From assembly GCA_030447595.1 (NCBI GenBank), contig JAUJON010000004.1:1-58695 (forward strand): DNA of 58,695 bases, written 5' to 3'. Source of the DNA: Thermosynechococcaceae cyanobacterium YX3bin19. Its GTDB lineage: Bacteria > Cyanobacteriota > Cyanobacteriia > Thermosynechococcales > Thermosynechococcaceae. Below the pieces are notes generated by a model. That model searched no databases. It saw only the letters and a list, made by a program, of their open reading frames with translations, and had not been told where the DNA came from. Position numbers and translations under genes: made by a program. This document shows, piece by piece, positions 1 to 9,302 of the stretch (its first letter is position 1; each line of letters begins with the position of its first letter).

Positions 1-144
1 CTTAAACTTCCAAATGTAACCCTCTTGACTATGATTGACTCCAGCGTTGTCGTACTGATCTAGGCTAGAGATAACGGTTTCGATAGCATCCACATGGCTT
101 TCTGTAGTTGCGTCAGTATCGCCGGTAAGGTTGTAGGTGTTCAT
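1..144 (-). CDS. Hypothetical protein, N-terminal part (runs off the window)
   Basis: An open minus-strand frame starts at an ATG (complement of 142-144), preceded by a purine-rich GAGGG ribosome site, and runs off the left edge after 48 codons. The visible protein begins MNTYNLTGDTDATTESHVDA and continues with an acidic, amphipathic region ending YIWKFK. No signal peptide or membrane segment is visible. The family is not recognised; a small soluble cyanobacterial protein is the most that can be said. The missing C-terminus prevents domain assignment. Confidence 0.55.
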   Translation of the reverse strand, partial: MNTYNLTGDTDATTESHVDAIETVISSLDQYDNAGVNHSQEGYIWKFK

Positions 145-261
145 AGGAGTTTCCCTCTATTCGCAGTGTATTCTATAACCTTTCAACTGTATCGTTACGA
201 TTGGCTAGTAGGGGCATGAGTCTGAGAGCCGTCACTTGAGAAAGCTGGGCAGAGGAAGAAA

Positions 262-618
262 ATGCTGACAATTATCGTGGTCTGCAACGTCACCATCGCT
301 CTGTTGCTAGGAATGATTACCTGGTACATCTGGTGCTGGCGGTCTACGTTAGGGCAGATTGCTAATACCCTGGCTGCGCTAGAAAAAAGTACCTATGCAG
401 TGCTCCTAGATGCACCGGATGTAATTTATAGAACCCAGATGGGGATTTATCAACTGCAAGAATTATCAAATTACCAGCAGCTCGAATTGCAGCTGCAACA
501 ATTGAAACAGGCGTTGAGACTATTAAGGTGGGGTCAAAGAGCTTGGCTAAAACATCTCAGCCCGTTGTCTAGGCAGTCTAGAAAGAATCTGCCGCGTCAG
601 CGCCGCCGGGGTTCGTAG
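262..618 (+). CDS. Hypothetical membrane-anchored protein with coiled coil
   Basis: 118 aa starting at ATG 262, with GAGGAAG just upstream as ribosome site. One N-terminal membrane segment (about residues 3-25) is followed by a short alpha-helical region, a Gln/Leu-rich coiled-coil stretch (about residues 64-90) and a strongly basic Arg/Lys tail. No enzyme motif is seen. It lies in the same direction as the YtxH and DUF948 genes that follow, and all three share a membrane anchor plus amphipathic-helix plan, which suggests a small envelope-associated set. Function unknown. Confidence 0.6.
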   Translation: MLTIIVVCNVTIALLLGMITWYIWCWRSTLGQIANTLAALEKSTYAVLLDAPDVIYRTQMGIYQLQELSNYQQLELQLQQLKQALRLLRWGQRAWLKHLSPLSRQSRKNLPRQRRRGS

Positions 619-738
619 CATTTCGATAAGCTAAAGATCTAGGCAGTTCTGGTGCTCAAGTCGGTAGAATAGCGAGGTAGCCGTAGAAGAACCCTGAACC
701 GACCGTTAAAGCTGAGTGTGACAGGCTTGTTTTGAGCA

Positions 739-1200
739 TTGAGTACAGGAAACATCAAGAGGACAAATCGCTCCAGCTCATTTTTAGGAGGGCTGCTGGT
801 AGGGGCAACCTTAGGTACAGTGGCCGGATTGCTGGCTGCACCTCGCTCTGGCCGGGAAACTCGGTATCTGTTAAAGAAGTCTGCTGACGCTCTGCCTGAG
901 TTAGCAGAAGACCTATCAGCCAGTTTGCAGATCCAAGCGGATCGACTGTCAGAATCTGCCCTTCGAAGTTGGGATGGTACCCTCCTGCGGCTGCGAGAAG
1001 CGATCGCTGCAGGGTTAGAGGCCAGCCATCAAACCCACCAGCAGCTGAGTCAAGGGAAGGCTGCAGAAAACAATCAACCTTCTGCCCCACGCCAGTCCAG
1101 GGAAAGAGCCGGTTATCCTGTTGAAGAGCCCCTCGATTCTTCTGAGCGGGGACCCTTGAGACAGCCGGGCCGCAGGCAGGGCCGCAGTACCTCCCCATAA
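739..1200 (+). CDS. YtxH-domain (gas-vesicle/general-stress-like) protein
   Basis: 153 aa read from a TTG start at 739. Residues about 13-50 carry the YtxH signature: a Gly/Ala-rich hydrophobic segment (FLGGLLVGATLGTVAGLLAA) followed by PRSGRETR and a long amphipathic helix. The C-terminal 45 residues are polar and probably disordered. YtxH proteins are small membrane-anchored helical proteins of poorly defined stress-related role. It sits 12 bp before the DUF948 gene, so the two are probably cotranscribed. The start is uncertain because no ATG fits better. Confidence 0.75.
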   Translation: MSTGNIKRTNRSSSFLGGLLVGATLGTVAGLLAAPRSGRETRYLLKKSADALPELAEDLSASLQIQADRLSESALRSWDGTLLRLREAIAAGLEASHQTHQQLSQGKAAENNQPSAPRQSRERAGYPVEEPLDSSERGPLRQPGRRQGRSTSP

Positions 1201-1212
1201 CTTAGGAAGCTT

Positions 1213-1794
1213 GTGACTGAACCTATTTTCTGGCTAGGATTATCAATTCTGCTGGTTGCGGTCAGTCTCACCGCTGTTCTTGTCGTTGCCATACCTGTCT
1301 TGCAGGAACTCGCGAGGGCCGCCCGCAGCGCCGAAAAACTATTTGATACTCTCAGGCAGGAGCTACCGCCAACTTTAGAAGCAATCCGGCTAACTGGCCT
1401 GGAAATTAGTGACCTGACTGATGAGGTTAATGAAGGGGTGCAGCGAGCCAGCAATGTTGCTAAACAAGTCGACGAGGGAGTTGCGGGAGCTAAGCAACAG
1501 GTGCAGACAGTCAACACTAAAACCCGCAGCGTTTTTACAGGGGTTAAAGTTGCTTGGAAAACACTGACCAAGAAGCCAAAGCGGAACCCTGACAAAGGAG
1601 ATTCTCAGCTCCCTCGCTTGCCGTCTAATGAACAAGAAGTAGTGGGCCTCGCCCAGCCCAAGCGTGAGCGTCAGAACAATCGTTACAGGCAATTTTCTCC
1701 AGTCAACTCCTTAGAGCAGGCAGGACTAGACGATGCCTTGGAAAACCCTGCAAACTCAGCCCAGCAAACCGATGAGGAATTCCGCTCTGGATAA
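1213..1794 (+). CDS. DUF948-type membrane protein
   Basis: 193 aa from a GTG start at 1213. A single N-terminal membrane helix (about residues 7-30) is followed by a helical domain with TGLEISDLTDEVNEG, typical of the DUF948 family, which resembles a receptor-like coiled coil. The C-terminal half is Gln/Arg/Pro-rich and low complexity. It follows the YtxH gene in the same direction; paired YtxH/DUF948 genes are common in bacteria. It ends 23 bp before the convergent LCP gene. Role unknown. Confidence 0.75.
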   Translation: MTEPIFWLGLSILLVAVSLTAVLVVAIPVLQELARAARSAEKLFDTLRQELPPTLEAIRLTGLEISDLTDEVNEGVQRASNVAKQVDEGVAGAKQQVQTVNTKTRSVFTGVKVAWKTLTKKPKRNPDKGDSQLPRLPSNEQEVVGLAQPKRERQNNRYRQFSPVNSLEQAGLDDALENPANSAQQTDEEFRSG

Positions 1795-1816
1795 TCTTCT
1801 TCATGAACACAGAGGG

Positions 1817-3177
1817 TCAGTTGGACCGCGAAAGTTCTGGCCTATGACTGATCCAGTCTTGACCAAGCTGAATGGTCACATCAGAGCCGAGTATGCCAGT
1901 ATTCTCCACGTGAACTTCTCCTAACCCAAGCTGTTGATGCAAAGCTTTAGCACTGGCCATATCGCCTTGCTGAGCGACAATACGAGTGACCGGCAGCGGT
2001 TCCCCCCAGGGAGGCGCTAGATACACATTTTCATACCCAGCTTGGTTTAAGGTATCAACCAGATTCTTGACGGTGTTAGGCTGAGCTGTACGGTGGTGAA
2101 TGGCCACCCGAAGCGGGGCCGGATTGGCGGTTTTTCGGTTTTTAGCTCAGGTGCCGGCTGGCCAAAGCCGAAATACCGGGCTGTCATGGTTTGGATGCGA
2201 TCGCGATCAGGTAGCCAGTAGCTGGCCTTGTACTCTTCTGGGCTACTAAAGCGGCCTGGCACCATCAACATTTGCACATTCGAGCGCTTCGCTTTTCCGG
2301 CAAACCCAGCTAAGGACATCAGTTCTTCTACCGTTAAATTAGTATCGAGGTGAGCCTGCAAGACCGCCAGGAGTTCCGGCAATCGAGTCACCGTAGTGGG
2401 GTTTAAAGTTTGCTCCACTAGGGCACGCATGAGCAGCTGCTGGCGCTGAATCCGGCCAATATCTCCCCAGGCGTCGTAACGAAAACGCAAAAACTGGAGC
2501 ACCTGCTCGCCATTTAGGTGCTGCTTGCCAGCCTTCAAATCGATATACAGGTGTTGGCTATCGTCACGGTACTTCATATCCTTGGGCACATAAACCGTGA
2601 CTCCGCCCAGAGCATCAATTAATTTTTCAATCCCTTGTACATTAACCCGGACATAACGATCAATAGCAACGCCACCGAGAAGCCCACTGGTTGACTGAGC
2701 ACTCAGCGCAGGTCCTCCTACAGCGTTTGCTTCATTGATCTTTGTTTCACCATAGCCCTCGACCCAAGTGCGGGTGTCTCGCGGAATTGAAAGCGCCGTC
2801 ACCTGCCCAGTTTCTGGATCAAACCGCAGCAACAGCATCGTATCAGAAAGCCCATCTAAGGAGTTGACCAAGGCCTGGTAGCCTGGATCTGCCCCAACAG
2901 GTTCGCCTGGTACGTCTGAGGTTAACACTTTCATCCCCAACACCAAGACGTGGACAGGTCGAGTTAACCTGGGCAAGGGTCCAATACCTAACCCGGTAAA
3001 AATGCGGCTTCGGGAACCAAACACAGCGGCCTCGGCAGCACTCAATTGGCGCTGCAGCAGAGGTGTACTGCTAAGTGACACAGCTAAAAAAGCTCCGGCA
3101 CTCGCTGAGAGTAAGCCAATGCCTAATAAGCCCAGTAACCAACGAAGTTTATTTTTGGATGAAGTAAGTTTTAGCAA
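1817..3177 (-). pseudogene. LytR-CpsA-Psr (LCP) family protein with LytR_C domain, frameshifted
   Basis: Two minus-strand frames make one LCP protein. The upstream frame (3177 to about 2130) has a membrane anchor at residues 12-34 and an LCP domain containing SIPRDTRTW, GETKINEA, LIDALGGVTVYV and LRFRYDAWGDIGRIQRQ, including the conserved Arg/Asp residues that bind polyprenyl pyrophosphate. The downstream frame (from about 2143 to 1817) encodes a LytR_C domain (VKNLVDTLNQAGYENVYLAP). They join at roughly 2125-2145, where two AAAAACC-type runs occur, so a single-base indel separates them. LCP enzymes transfer glycopolymers to the cell envelope at the outer face of the membrane. The catalytic domain is complete; only the tail is out of frame, so this may be a sequencing indel rather than a dead gene. 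Confidence 0.85.
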
Positions 3178-3187
3178 GGAATACTAG

Positions 3188-3756
3188 CAAGGAAGATTCT
3201 ATTGGGTACAAGCTTTACCAAGCCGCCAGAAACAAGCGTAGTGACTAAAGTTGAGGATAGGGAATAACCAGCTACAAATAGCTTTTCTTATGCTGGAATG
3301 GGTCTATTGAATTACTTTATTGAGCAAAATTGTTCAAGTCAGAACCTGGCCTAGATGTACCTTATGCAATGAGCGGTTTTTTATGCTGGATTAACCCAAC
3401 AAGTTTAAAGATCCTTCGTTTGAAATAAGTAATTCAAAAATAGTTCAGCGGCTAAGAGTTCTAGTTCAAGTGCTGAAGACTTGGCCTTGAGTTGGCTAAG
3501 ATGCTTAGACAGGCCCAAGAAATTATGCCATGCAAGAGCTATACAAGGTTTGGGAATCTAAATAAATTGTGTCAAAGGTTAAAGAATAATGAAACGGCTA
3601 GCCTGTATACACAACTACCCGCATTACTTTACGTGATTTTACGTAATTCAGTACTATTACGGTTTCTGAATCAATTCAGGCAATGCCACTGTTTAAAGAC
3701 GCTTTATCTGCCTTGCTATATCAATCTAAGCTTAAGACTAAGGTTAAAATTAGATT
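3188..3756. other. AT-rich intergenic region
   Basis: About 570 bp between the divergently oriented LCP gene (minus) and the DUF1830 gene (plus). It is clearly AT-richer than its surroundings. Short frames in it have no recognisable protein character. It must hold the promoters of both flanking genes, but no convincing operator or RNA motif was identified. Confidence 0.4.
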
Positions 3757-4038
3757 ATGGCCTCAACACTCTCTCCTCTCAAGTCAAACGAATCTGAGCA
3801 AATTCTCTGTGGCTACATTAATGCTACTAATCACATTCAAGTTGCTCGGATTAGTAATATTTCCAATTGGTACTTTGAACGAGTACTGTTTCCTGGACAG
3901 CGGCTTATGTTTGAAGCACCTCAAGACGCTCAGTTAGAAATTCATACAGGCAACATTGCTAGCGCCATTCTGTCTGATACGATCCCTTGCGATCGCCTGC
4001 AGGTTATGAAGAGAGGCGTTCCCTCCAAATTTGCTTAA
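3757..4038 (+). CDS. DUF1830 domain protein
   Basis: 93 aa from ATG 3757. The sequence CGYINATNHIQVARI, then NWYFERVLFPGQRLMFEAP and LEIHTGNIASAILSDTIPCD, is the pattern of the cyanobacterial DUF1830 family, close to its usual length of about 90-100 aa. It is soluble with no signal peptide. The function of the family is unknown; it is nearly restricted to cyanobacteria. It converges on gatB, with a shared hairpin between them. No clear Shine-Dalgarno precedes the start. Confidence 0.85.
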   Translation: MASTLSPLKSNESEQILCGYINATNHIQVARISNISNWYFERVLFPGQRLMFEAPQDAQLEIHTGNIASAILSDTIPCDRLQVMKRGVPSKFA

Positions 4039-4065
4039 GCTGCAGGCAATCTTAGGAGTTCAAAT

Positions 4066-4095
4066 GATAGGGATTCAAGATCCTGAATCCCTATC
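4066..4095. terminator. 12-bp perfect hairpin between DUF1830 gene and gatB
   Basis: GATAGGGATTCA at 4066-4077 and TGAATCCCTATC at 4084-4095 are perfect inverted repeats with a 6-nt loop. The right arm includes the gatB stop codon (complement of 4091-4093). It lies between convergent genes and can form on either transcript, so it is a plausible bidirectional terminator or 3'-end stabiliser, although no strong U-run follows. Confidence 0.6.
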
Positions 4096-5575
4096 CTTGA
4101 CCTAGCTTTTGCTCCAGTAGCTGATTAGTTGACTTAGGGTCAGCACGACCATTAGTTTTCTTCATCACTTGACCGACAAAAAAGCCTTTGAGTTTTGTTT
4201 TACCGCTACGGTACTGCTCTAGCTCCTGTGGATGAGCTTGCAAGACTTCGTCAATCATTACCTCTATAGCTGCCGGATCAGAAATCTGCGTTAAACCTTT
4301 GCCTTCCACCAGTTGTTTAACAGAACCGCCCTGACTAAGCAACTCTGGCAGTAAGTCTTTGGCAATCTTGTTGCTAATCGTACCGTCTTCGATCAGCGAG
4401 ATTAACTTTGCCAACTCGATCGCCTGGAAGGGAATCTGATCAATGCTGCACTTGCGAGTATTCAGGTAGCCAGTAATGTCTCCCATAATCCAGTTGGCTG
4501 CCTGTTTCGGATTTGCTTGAGCAGCAACAGTTGCTTCAAAGTACTTAGCGACCCTTGGATCATCCGTGAGAACCCGGGCATCGTAGGTAGACAACCCGAA
4601 ATCCGTTTCGTAGCGGTGTCGCTTCTGTGCCGGTAATTCCGGTAACTCTGCTTGCCATTGCGCTAGCTGCTGCGCAGACAATTCAATAGCAGATAAATCA
4701 GGTTCTGGAAAGTAGCGATAGTCACTAGAACCCTCTTTCACCCGCATACTAATAGTTTTTTGTGTCCCCTCCTCCCACAGGCGGGTCTCCTGGATAATTT
4801 GATTCCCGGCTGTCAACATTGCAGTTTGCCGCTCAATCTCGTAGTCAATCGCCCGTTGGATGGCATTGAAGGAGTTCATGTTTTTGATCTCTACCTTGGT
4901 ACCAAACTGAGTTTGACCCACAGGACGCACAGAGATATTCACATCACACCGCAGGGAACCTTCCTGCATGTTGCCATCACAGACATCGAGATATCGTAAA
5001 ATCCGCCGTAGCTCTTGCGCATACTCTGCCGCTTCTGCACCAGAACGTAGATCCGGTTCAGAGACAATCTCGCATAAGGGAACACCCGCTCGGTTGAAGT
5101 CAGCTAAGGAATAAGTCGAGCCAGAAAGACGCTCACTCCCCCCGTGCACTAACTTACCAGCATCTTCTTCCATATGCAGCCGCGTGATCCCTACACGCTT
5201 GCGTGAGTTACCCTTAGCATTCACCAGCTCAATTTCTAGCCAACCTTGCTGGGCAATTGGCAAATCATACTGGGAAATTTGGTAGTCTTTCGGCAAATCT
5301 GGATAGAAGTATTGCTTGCGGTCAAACTTGCTGTAGTCAGCGATCTGGCAATTCAAGGCTAGCCCTGCTTTAACCGCATACTCCAGGACCCTCTGATTCA
5401 AAACAGGCAATACTCCCGGCATACCCATACACACGGGGCACACCTGATGATTGGGTGATGCACCAAACTCTGTAGAACAGTTACAGAAGATTTTAGTATT
5501 AGTCTTAAGTTGACAGTGAGTTTCAAGACCAATAATTGCTTCGTACTGAGTCTTGACAGGTACAGCAGTAGTCAT
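4091..5575 (-). CDS. gatB: Asp-tRNA(Asn)/Glu-tRNA(Gln) amidotransferase subunit B
   Basis: 494 aa, the usual length for cyanobacterial GatB. With GatA and GatC it amidates Glu-tRNA(Gln) or Asp-tRNA(Asn) in the cytoplasm. Hallmarks are [17 protein letters not shown] near the N-terminus, the zinc cysteines (FCNCS and CPVCMGMPG), [41 protein letters not shown], and the C-terminal YqeY-like tail with [11 protein letters not shown]. The start [20 protein letters not shown] fits family alignments. It is not in an operon with gatA or gatC here, as is common in cyanobacteria. Confidence 0.97.
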   Translation of the reverse strand: MTTAVPVKTQYEAIIGLETHCQLKTNTKIFCNCSTEFGASPNHQVCPVCMGMPGVLPVLNQRVLEYAVKAGLALNCQIADYSKFDRKQYFYPDLPKDYQISQYDLPIAQQGWLEIELVNAKGNSRKRVGITRLHMEEDAGKLVHGGSERLSGSTYSLADFNRAGVPLCEIVSEPDLRSGAEAAEYAQELRRILRYLDVCDGNMQEGSLRCDVNISVRPVGQTQFGTKVEIKNMNSFNAIQRAIDYEIERQTAMLTAGNQIIQETRLWEEGTQKTISMRVKEGSSDYRYFPEPDLSAIELSAQQLAQWQAELPELPAQKRHRYETDFGLSTYDARVLTDDPRVAKYFEATVAAQANPKQAANWIMGDITGYLNTRKCSIDQIPFQAIELAKLISLIEDGTISNKIAKDLLPELLSQGGSVKQLVEGKGLTQISDPAAIEVMIDEVLQAHPQELEQYRSGKTKLKGFFVGQVMKKTNGRADPKSTNQLLEQKLGQG

Positions 5576-5630
5576 GGTATGCAGCTCGTGAGCTTCTATC
5601 GGTTGGCCAATCTCTATTTTAGCTTTGGCG

Positions 5631-5801
5631 GAACTTCCTATTAGATCTACAAAGTTTTAATCTGGGCTCAGGACTTATGACTAGTAGGACGTGAGCGATT
5701 GGACTTGGTAGCTTGGCGATTGACCGATGGCAAGTCTCGCTTAACGATTGGCTCTGGTTGTGAAATTGTAGGACAGCTTTGGTCGAAAGCTAGCTGCAGA
5801 G
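5631..5801. repeat. Tandem duplication, copy 1 (of helicase 3' end)
   Basis: This segment is a diverged copy of 5805-5970, offset by 174 bp at its left end and 169 bp after a 5-bp length difference near 5651. It corresponds to the last ~45 codons and 3' flank of the DEAD-box helicase gene on the minus strand, and still ends in the same in-frame RPTSHKS-stop. It lies downstream of the true stop codon and is not translated as part of the gene. Differences include synonymous and at least three replacement changes. Confidence 0.9.
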
Positions 5802-5804
5802 GCA

Positions 5805-5970
5805 GAACTTCCTATTAGATCTACTTTAATCCGGGCTCAGGACTTGTGACTGGTAGGACGTGAGCGATTGGACTTGGTAGCTTGGCGATTGACCAATGGC
5901 AAGTCTCGCTTAACGATTGGCTCTGGTTGTGAATTTGCAGGACAGCTTTGGTCGAAAGCTAGCTGCAGAG
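5805..5970. repeat. Tandem duplication, copy 2 (functional helicase 3' end)
   Basis: The partner of 5631-5801. This copy contains the stop codon used by the helicase gene (complement of 5837-5839) and its last ~45 codons. The two copies are separated by only 3 bp and share most bases by eye. The right boundary is sharp: after AGCTGCAGAG copy 2 continues into helicase coding sequence, while copy 1 runs into copy 2. Confidence 0.9.
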
Positions 5971-7228
5971 CTGCCGCCGCGATCGCATGAAGATCGTACT
6001 CCTGATTCAATTGAGCTACCATTGGCAGAAAAGAGGCCAATCGCTCTCCAGTTAATGCTTCCTGCACATGCTGCTGCAGCCGTTCGAAGTGGCGGGCCTC
6101 GATTTGCCTGCGGGTGGGAGCAGACTGGACCATTAGCTTTTGCTGAATATAACGCTCAATGCCACGAAGCTTGTGATGATCAAGGGGTTGAATCAAAGAA
6201 ATTGCTGTACCAGATTGGCCCGCTCGTCCTGTCCTGCCAATCCGGTGCACGTAGCTCTCAGCACTATCGGGTAGGTCGTAGTTGATGACGTGAGTCATAT
6301 GCTCGACATGTAGGCCCCGAGCAGCAACGTCGGTAGCAACTACCCAACGAACTTGTTTTTTCTGAAAACGGTTCATCAACCGCTCCCGCTGCGCTTGATT
6401 AAGGTCTCCATGATACTCATCGACACTATACCCAGAGGCTTGGAGCTGACTCGTTAATTCAGCCGCTGTCCGGCGGGTGCGCACAAAAATTAGGGCGGAT
6501 TCAGGATCTTCCAACTCTAAAATTGGCTGTAGCGCTTCAATTTTAGAACGGCCCGGTGGTACCTTGTAGGCCATTTGGCGAATCTGCGTAGGAGCTGCTT
6601 TGGGTTGTTCTACAGTAATGGTCACAGGCGATCGCAAAAACTGACGGGTAAGCTGGCGAATCTCCGACGCCATAGTAGCTGAGAAAAAAGCAGTCTGACG
6701 TTCACTCGGTGCTTGACTAAGAATTTCCTTGACGTCTTTGATAAATCCCATATTCAGCATCTCATCCGCTTCATCTAGAACTAACCAGCGGAGTTGAGCC
6801 AAATTGAGATTGCCCCGACCTAGCAAATCCAAAATACGTCCTGGAGTTCCCACCAGTATCTGCACTCCTCGCTCAAGTTGAGAAATTTGGCGGTGAATGG
6901 CTTGACCACCATAAACTGCCAGCATTCGTAAACGAGAACTGTAGCTCAGGCGGTGGATGGCTTGACTAACCTGCATTGCCAACTCTCGGGTAGGCGTCAG
7001 TATTAGAGCTTGAACACTTGTACAATCATTGTCGATTTGCTCTAGAATCGGTAGCGCAAAGGCAGCTGTTTTGCCAGTACCCGTTTGAGCCTGGCCCACC
7101 ACATCTTGGCCTGATAAAAGTGGGGGAATCGCTTGAACCTGAATTGCTGTAGGTGTACTAAACCCCTGTGCTTCAAGATGATGCACACAAGCTGAAGAAA
7201 GACCAAGATCACTGAAAGAAAGGGACAT
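5837..7228 (-). CDS. DEAD-box ATP-dependent RNA helicase
   Basis: 463 aa. The order of motifs is canonical: Q motif (FSDLGLSSACVHHLEAQGF...PTAIQ), Walker A AQTGTGKT (residues 47-54), PTRELAMQ, TPGR, DEAD (152-155), SAT (183-185), then in the second RecA domain ALIFVRTRR, ATDVAARGLHV and HRIGRTGRAG. The tail is basic, as in cold-inducible cyanobacterial CrhR-like helicases, which rearrange RNA structure in the cytoplasm. A good AGGAG ribosome site lies a few bases before the start. The last ~45 codons have been duplicated just downstream (5631-5801). Assignment to a particular paralogue such as CrhR is not claimed. Confidence 0.95.
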   Translation of the reverse strand: MSLSFSDLGLSSACVHHLEAQGFSTPTAIQVQAIPPLLSGQDVVGQAQTGTGKTAAFALPILEQIDNDCTSVQALILTPTRELAMQVSQAIHRLSYSSRLRMLAVYGGQAIHRQISQLERGVQILVGTPGRILDLLGRGNLNLAQLRWLVLDEADEMLNMGFIKDVKEILSQAPSERQTAFFSATMASEIRQLTRQFLRSPVTITVEQPKAAPTQIRQMAYKVPPGRSKIEALQPILELEDPESALIFVRTRRTAAELTSQLQASGYSVDEYHGDLNQAQRERLMNRFQKKQVRWVVATDVAARGLHVEHMTHVINYDLPDSAESYVHRIGRTGRAGQSGTAISLIQPLDHHKLRGIERYIQQKLMVQSAPTRRQIEARHFERLQQHVQEALTGERLASFLPMVAQLNQEYDLHAIAAAALQLAFDQSCPANSQPEPIVKRDLPLVNRQATKSNRSRPTSHKS

Positions 7229-7375
7229 CCAATCTCCTAAAATATACGGAATAGTTAAGTTTCGCTGCTGTTCAAAGTTCCAGCTTTTGAAACTACTTAA
7301 AGTTAAGTAGTATTCACAAACCTAGCACTACTTGACAGAATACGGTTGGTTCCTGCGTCAAGCCAGTACTTTCGC

Positions 7376-7888
7376 TCAAGGTGACTCCCTTGGGGCAAAA
7401 AGCTTAATCAAAGTACTTTCAATTGCTGGCGGCAGCCGACGCAGAACTTTACCTTGCTGAGAATCCACGGCAACCAAAGTCACCTGGGCAGTCACATAGG
7501 ACACCTGCCCATCAAGGGATTGAATTTGGTGATCCCAGTGCATGCGTACACCTGTTTGAGCGTTGATACGAGTCCTGACCACTGCCCGCATCCCCATCCA
7601 GAGAGACTGATGGTATTTGATAGCCAGTTCGACAACAGGCAGGTTACACCCCATAGCAACAAGGTCGGCAAAACTAACCCCAACAGAATCCAAGCACTCC
7701 ACCCGTGCTTCTTCCATCCAAGCAATATAAGAACCATGCCAGACTACACCTGAATAGTCCGTGTGGTGAGGCTGAGCTCGCACTGGATACTCAAACGAGT
7801 CTCCTGCCTGCCAGGAAGCATTGACTATTGCTTCTCTTGAGTTAAGGCTCGGAGCGATTTCAAAGTAAGGTTGGGATTCAGGTGACAT
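7376..7888 (-). CDS. Acyl-CoA thioesterase (4HBT/hotdog family)
   Basis: 170 aa from the ATG at complement of 7886-7888; an upstream extension of the frame overlaps the AI-2E gene and is unlikely to be coding. The hotdog-fold signature HHTDYSGVVWHGSYIAWMEE contains the catalytic-type Asp of the 4-hydroxybenzoyl-CoA thioesterase family. In cyanobacteria one such enzyme hydrolyses 1,4-dihydroxy-2-naphthoyl-CoA in phylloquinone synthesis; this gene is a candidate for that or a general acyl-CoA thioesterase, which sequence alone does not settle. It starts 13 bp after the AI-2E permease stop, so the two are probably cotranscribed. Confidence 0.85.
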   Translation of the reverse strand: MSPESQPYFEIAPSLNSREAIVNASWQAGDSFEYPVRAQPHHTDYSGVVWHGSYIAWMEEARVECLDSVGVSFADLVAMGCNLPVVELAIKYHQSLWMGMRAVVRTRINAQTGVRMHWDHQIQSLDGQVSYVTAQVTLVAVDSQQGKVLRRLPPAIESTLIKLFAPRESP

Positions 7889-7901
7889 ATCAGAATCGGG
7901 C

Positions 7902-9050
7902 TTAAACCTTCGATAGCTCTTCTGAGGAAACGTCCTTAGGAGAGCTAGTGGATAGAGTCTGGACAGCAGGGGCCGGAGTGATAATGCGTGATCGGACTGC
8001 CACGAGTGCTGTCTTAACCACAACTGCCGTGGGAAGAGCAACAACCACCCCAAGCAGACCGCCGACCTTTGCCCCTGTCAGAATTGCGATAAAGGCCCAG
8101 ACTGGGTTTAAGCCAGTAACACTACCAAAGACTCGGGGAGCAACGAGGTTATCTACAACCTGCTGCACAATTAGCGCCCCAATTAAAACTTTAAGCCCTA
8201 ACCAGGCGTTTTGCAACGCTACCAGTAGGGTGACTAGGGCAATCCCCACAGTACCCCCAAGGGGAATAACAGCCATTGTACCAATAGTTAAGCCAAATAA
8301 TAACCCAAATGGCACTCTGAGCAATAAGAAGGTGGGAATTAAGGCTGCGGCCCAGCAAGTTCCGACAATCAGTTGACCGATGAAGTAGTTTTGAAAGCTT
8401 AGCCGCAGAGTTCGAGAAAACGGCTGCTGGATGCCGTCAGGCAGCCACTCGATTAGGCTCCCCCAAATTTCATCGCCATGCAAGAGGAGGTAGAAAGTCA
8501 AGACGACGGTAATGACGACACTGACAAGCACGTCTAGCACACTGCTGACAGTCCCCACAGCTAAACCAATCACTTGCCGGGTTAAAGCTTGCAATTGCCC
8601 CTTCAAGCGATCAATCACTTGAGCTGTTATGGCGTCTAGGTCTAAGGGAAAACCTCTGTCGTTTGCCTGCTGGCTCAAAACGATTAACTGTTGCCGTGCA
8701 GATTCAATCCAGTCTGGTAGTCGGACCCCTAACTGTTGAGCCTGGGCGATCGCGTTAGGAATTAAAGTAATGCCTAGGGCAAGTAAAAGCGATAGTGCTA
8801 GCAAAAAGACCACAATTGAGGCAACCCCTCTCTTGGCACCATGCTCCTCTGCCCAGCTCACAGGATAATTCAGCAAGAAAGCTAACAGGGACGCTACGAC
8901 AAGAATGGAGACCAGTACCCCAAAGTAGCGAAAAATTGAAGAAAAGGCCCAAAAGTTAAGTACTAGGAGTGGAGCTGCTAGTCCAATAATCAACAGCCTG
9001 GTAAAGGGGGAAAGGGTATCCCACCACTTAAAATATTTCAACTCATTCAT
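7902..9050 (-). CDS. AI-2E family transporter (YdiK/PerM-like permease)
   Basis: 382 aa integral membrane protein. Two N-terminal hydrophobic segments, a periplasmic helical region (about residues 95-160, ending DRLKGQLQALTRQVIG) and a cluster of C-terminal membrane helices match the AI-2E_transport (DUF20) family, including the conserved IPLGGTVG region and the VAPRVFG motif. Family members are proposed exporters of small molecules or Na+/H+ antiporters; the substrate here is unknown. The soluble tail is Ser/Thr-rich. Probably the first gene of a two-gene unit with the thioesterase. Confidence 0.9.
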   Translation of the reverse strand: MNELKYFKWWDTLSPFTRLLIIGLAAPLLVLNFWAFSSIFRYFGVLVSILVVASLLAFLLNYPVSWAEEHGAKRGVASIVVFLLALSLLLALGITLIPNAIAQAQQLGVRLPDWIESARQQLIVLSQQANDRGFPLDLDAITAQVIDRLKGQLQALTRQVIGLAVGTVSSVLDVLVSVVITVVLTFYLLLHGDEIWGSLIEWLPDGIQQPFSRTLRLSFQNYFIGQLIVGTCWAAALIPTFLLLRVPFGLLFGLTIGTMAVIPLGGTVGIALVTLLVALQNAWLGLKVLIGALIVQQVVDNLVAPRVFGSVTGLNPVWAFIAILTGAKVGGLLGVVVALPTAVVVKTALVAVRSRIITPAPAVQTLSTSSPKDVSSEELSKV

Positions 9051-9302
9051 GTACCAGCTCCGGCACAGAACCTACCTTAATTAAGAACACACACTACTAT
9101 TTCTAGATTATTTAACGGCTCTTTTGTTTATCTAAACTTTGTAGACACCACTGTACCCTACGTTACTAATAGTCATTTGATATTCAGCTTACGCTGCCGG
9201 GGCTAATTTCAACAGAGCGCTAGGGAACACTACTGTTTTAGTTTGAGCAGAGCAGTCACTAAAACCCTCAGCCTTAGGTATTGAATTCGTAAAATTTGTC
9301 CT

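Noticed and set aside
755-1198. 147-codon minus-strand frame opposite the YtxH gene
   Set aside because: Shadow of the plus-strand gene; no domain and no ribosome site, while the plus frame has the YtxH signature.
3492-3797. 101-codon plus-strand frame in the AT-rich gap
   Set aside because: Composition is not protein-like and it overlaps the DUF1830 start in another phase.
5917-6285. 122-codon plus-strand frame over the helicase gene
   Set aside because: Antisense to a well-supported DEAD-box helicase.
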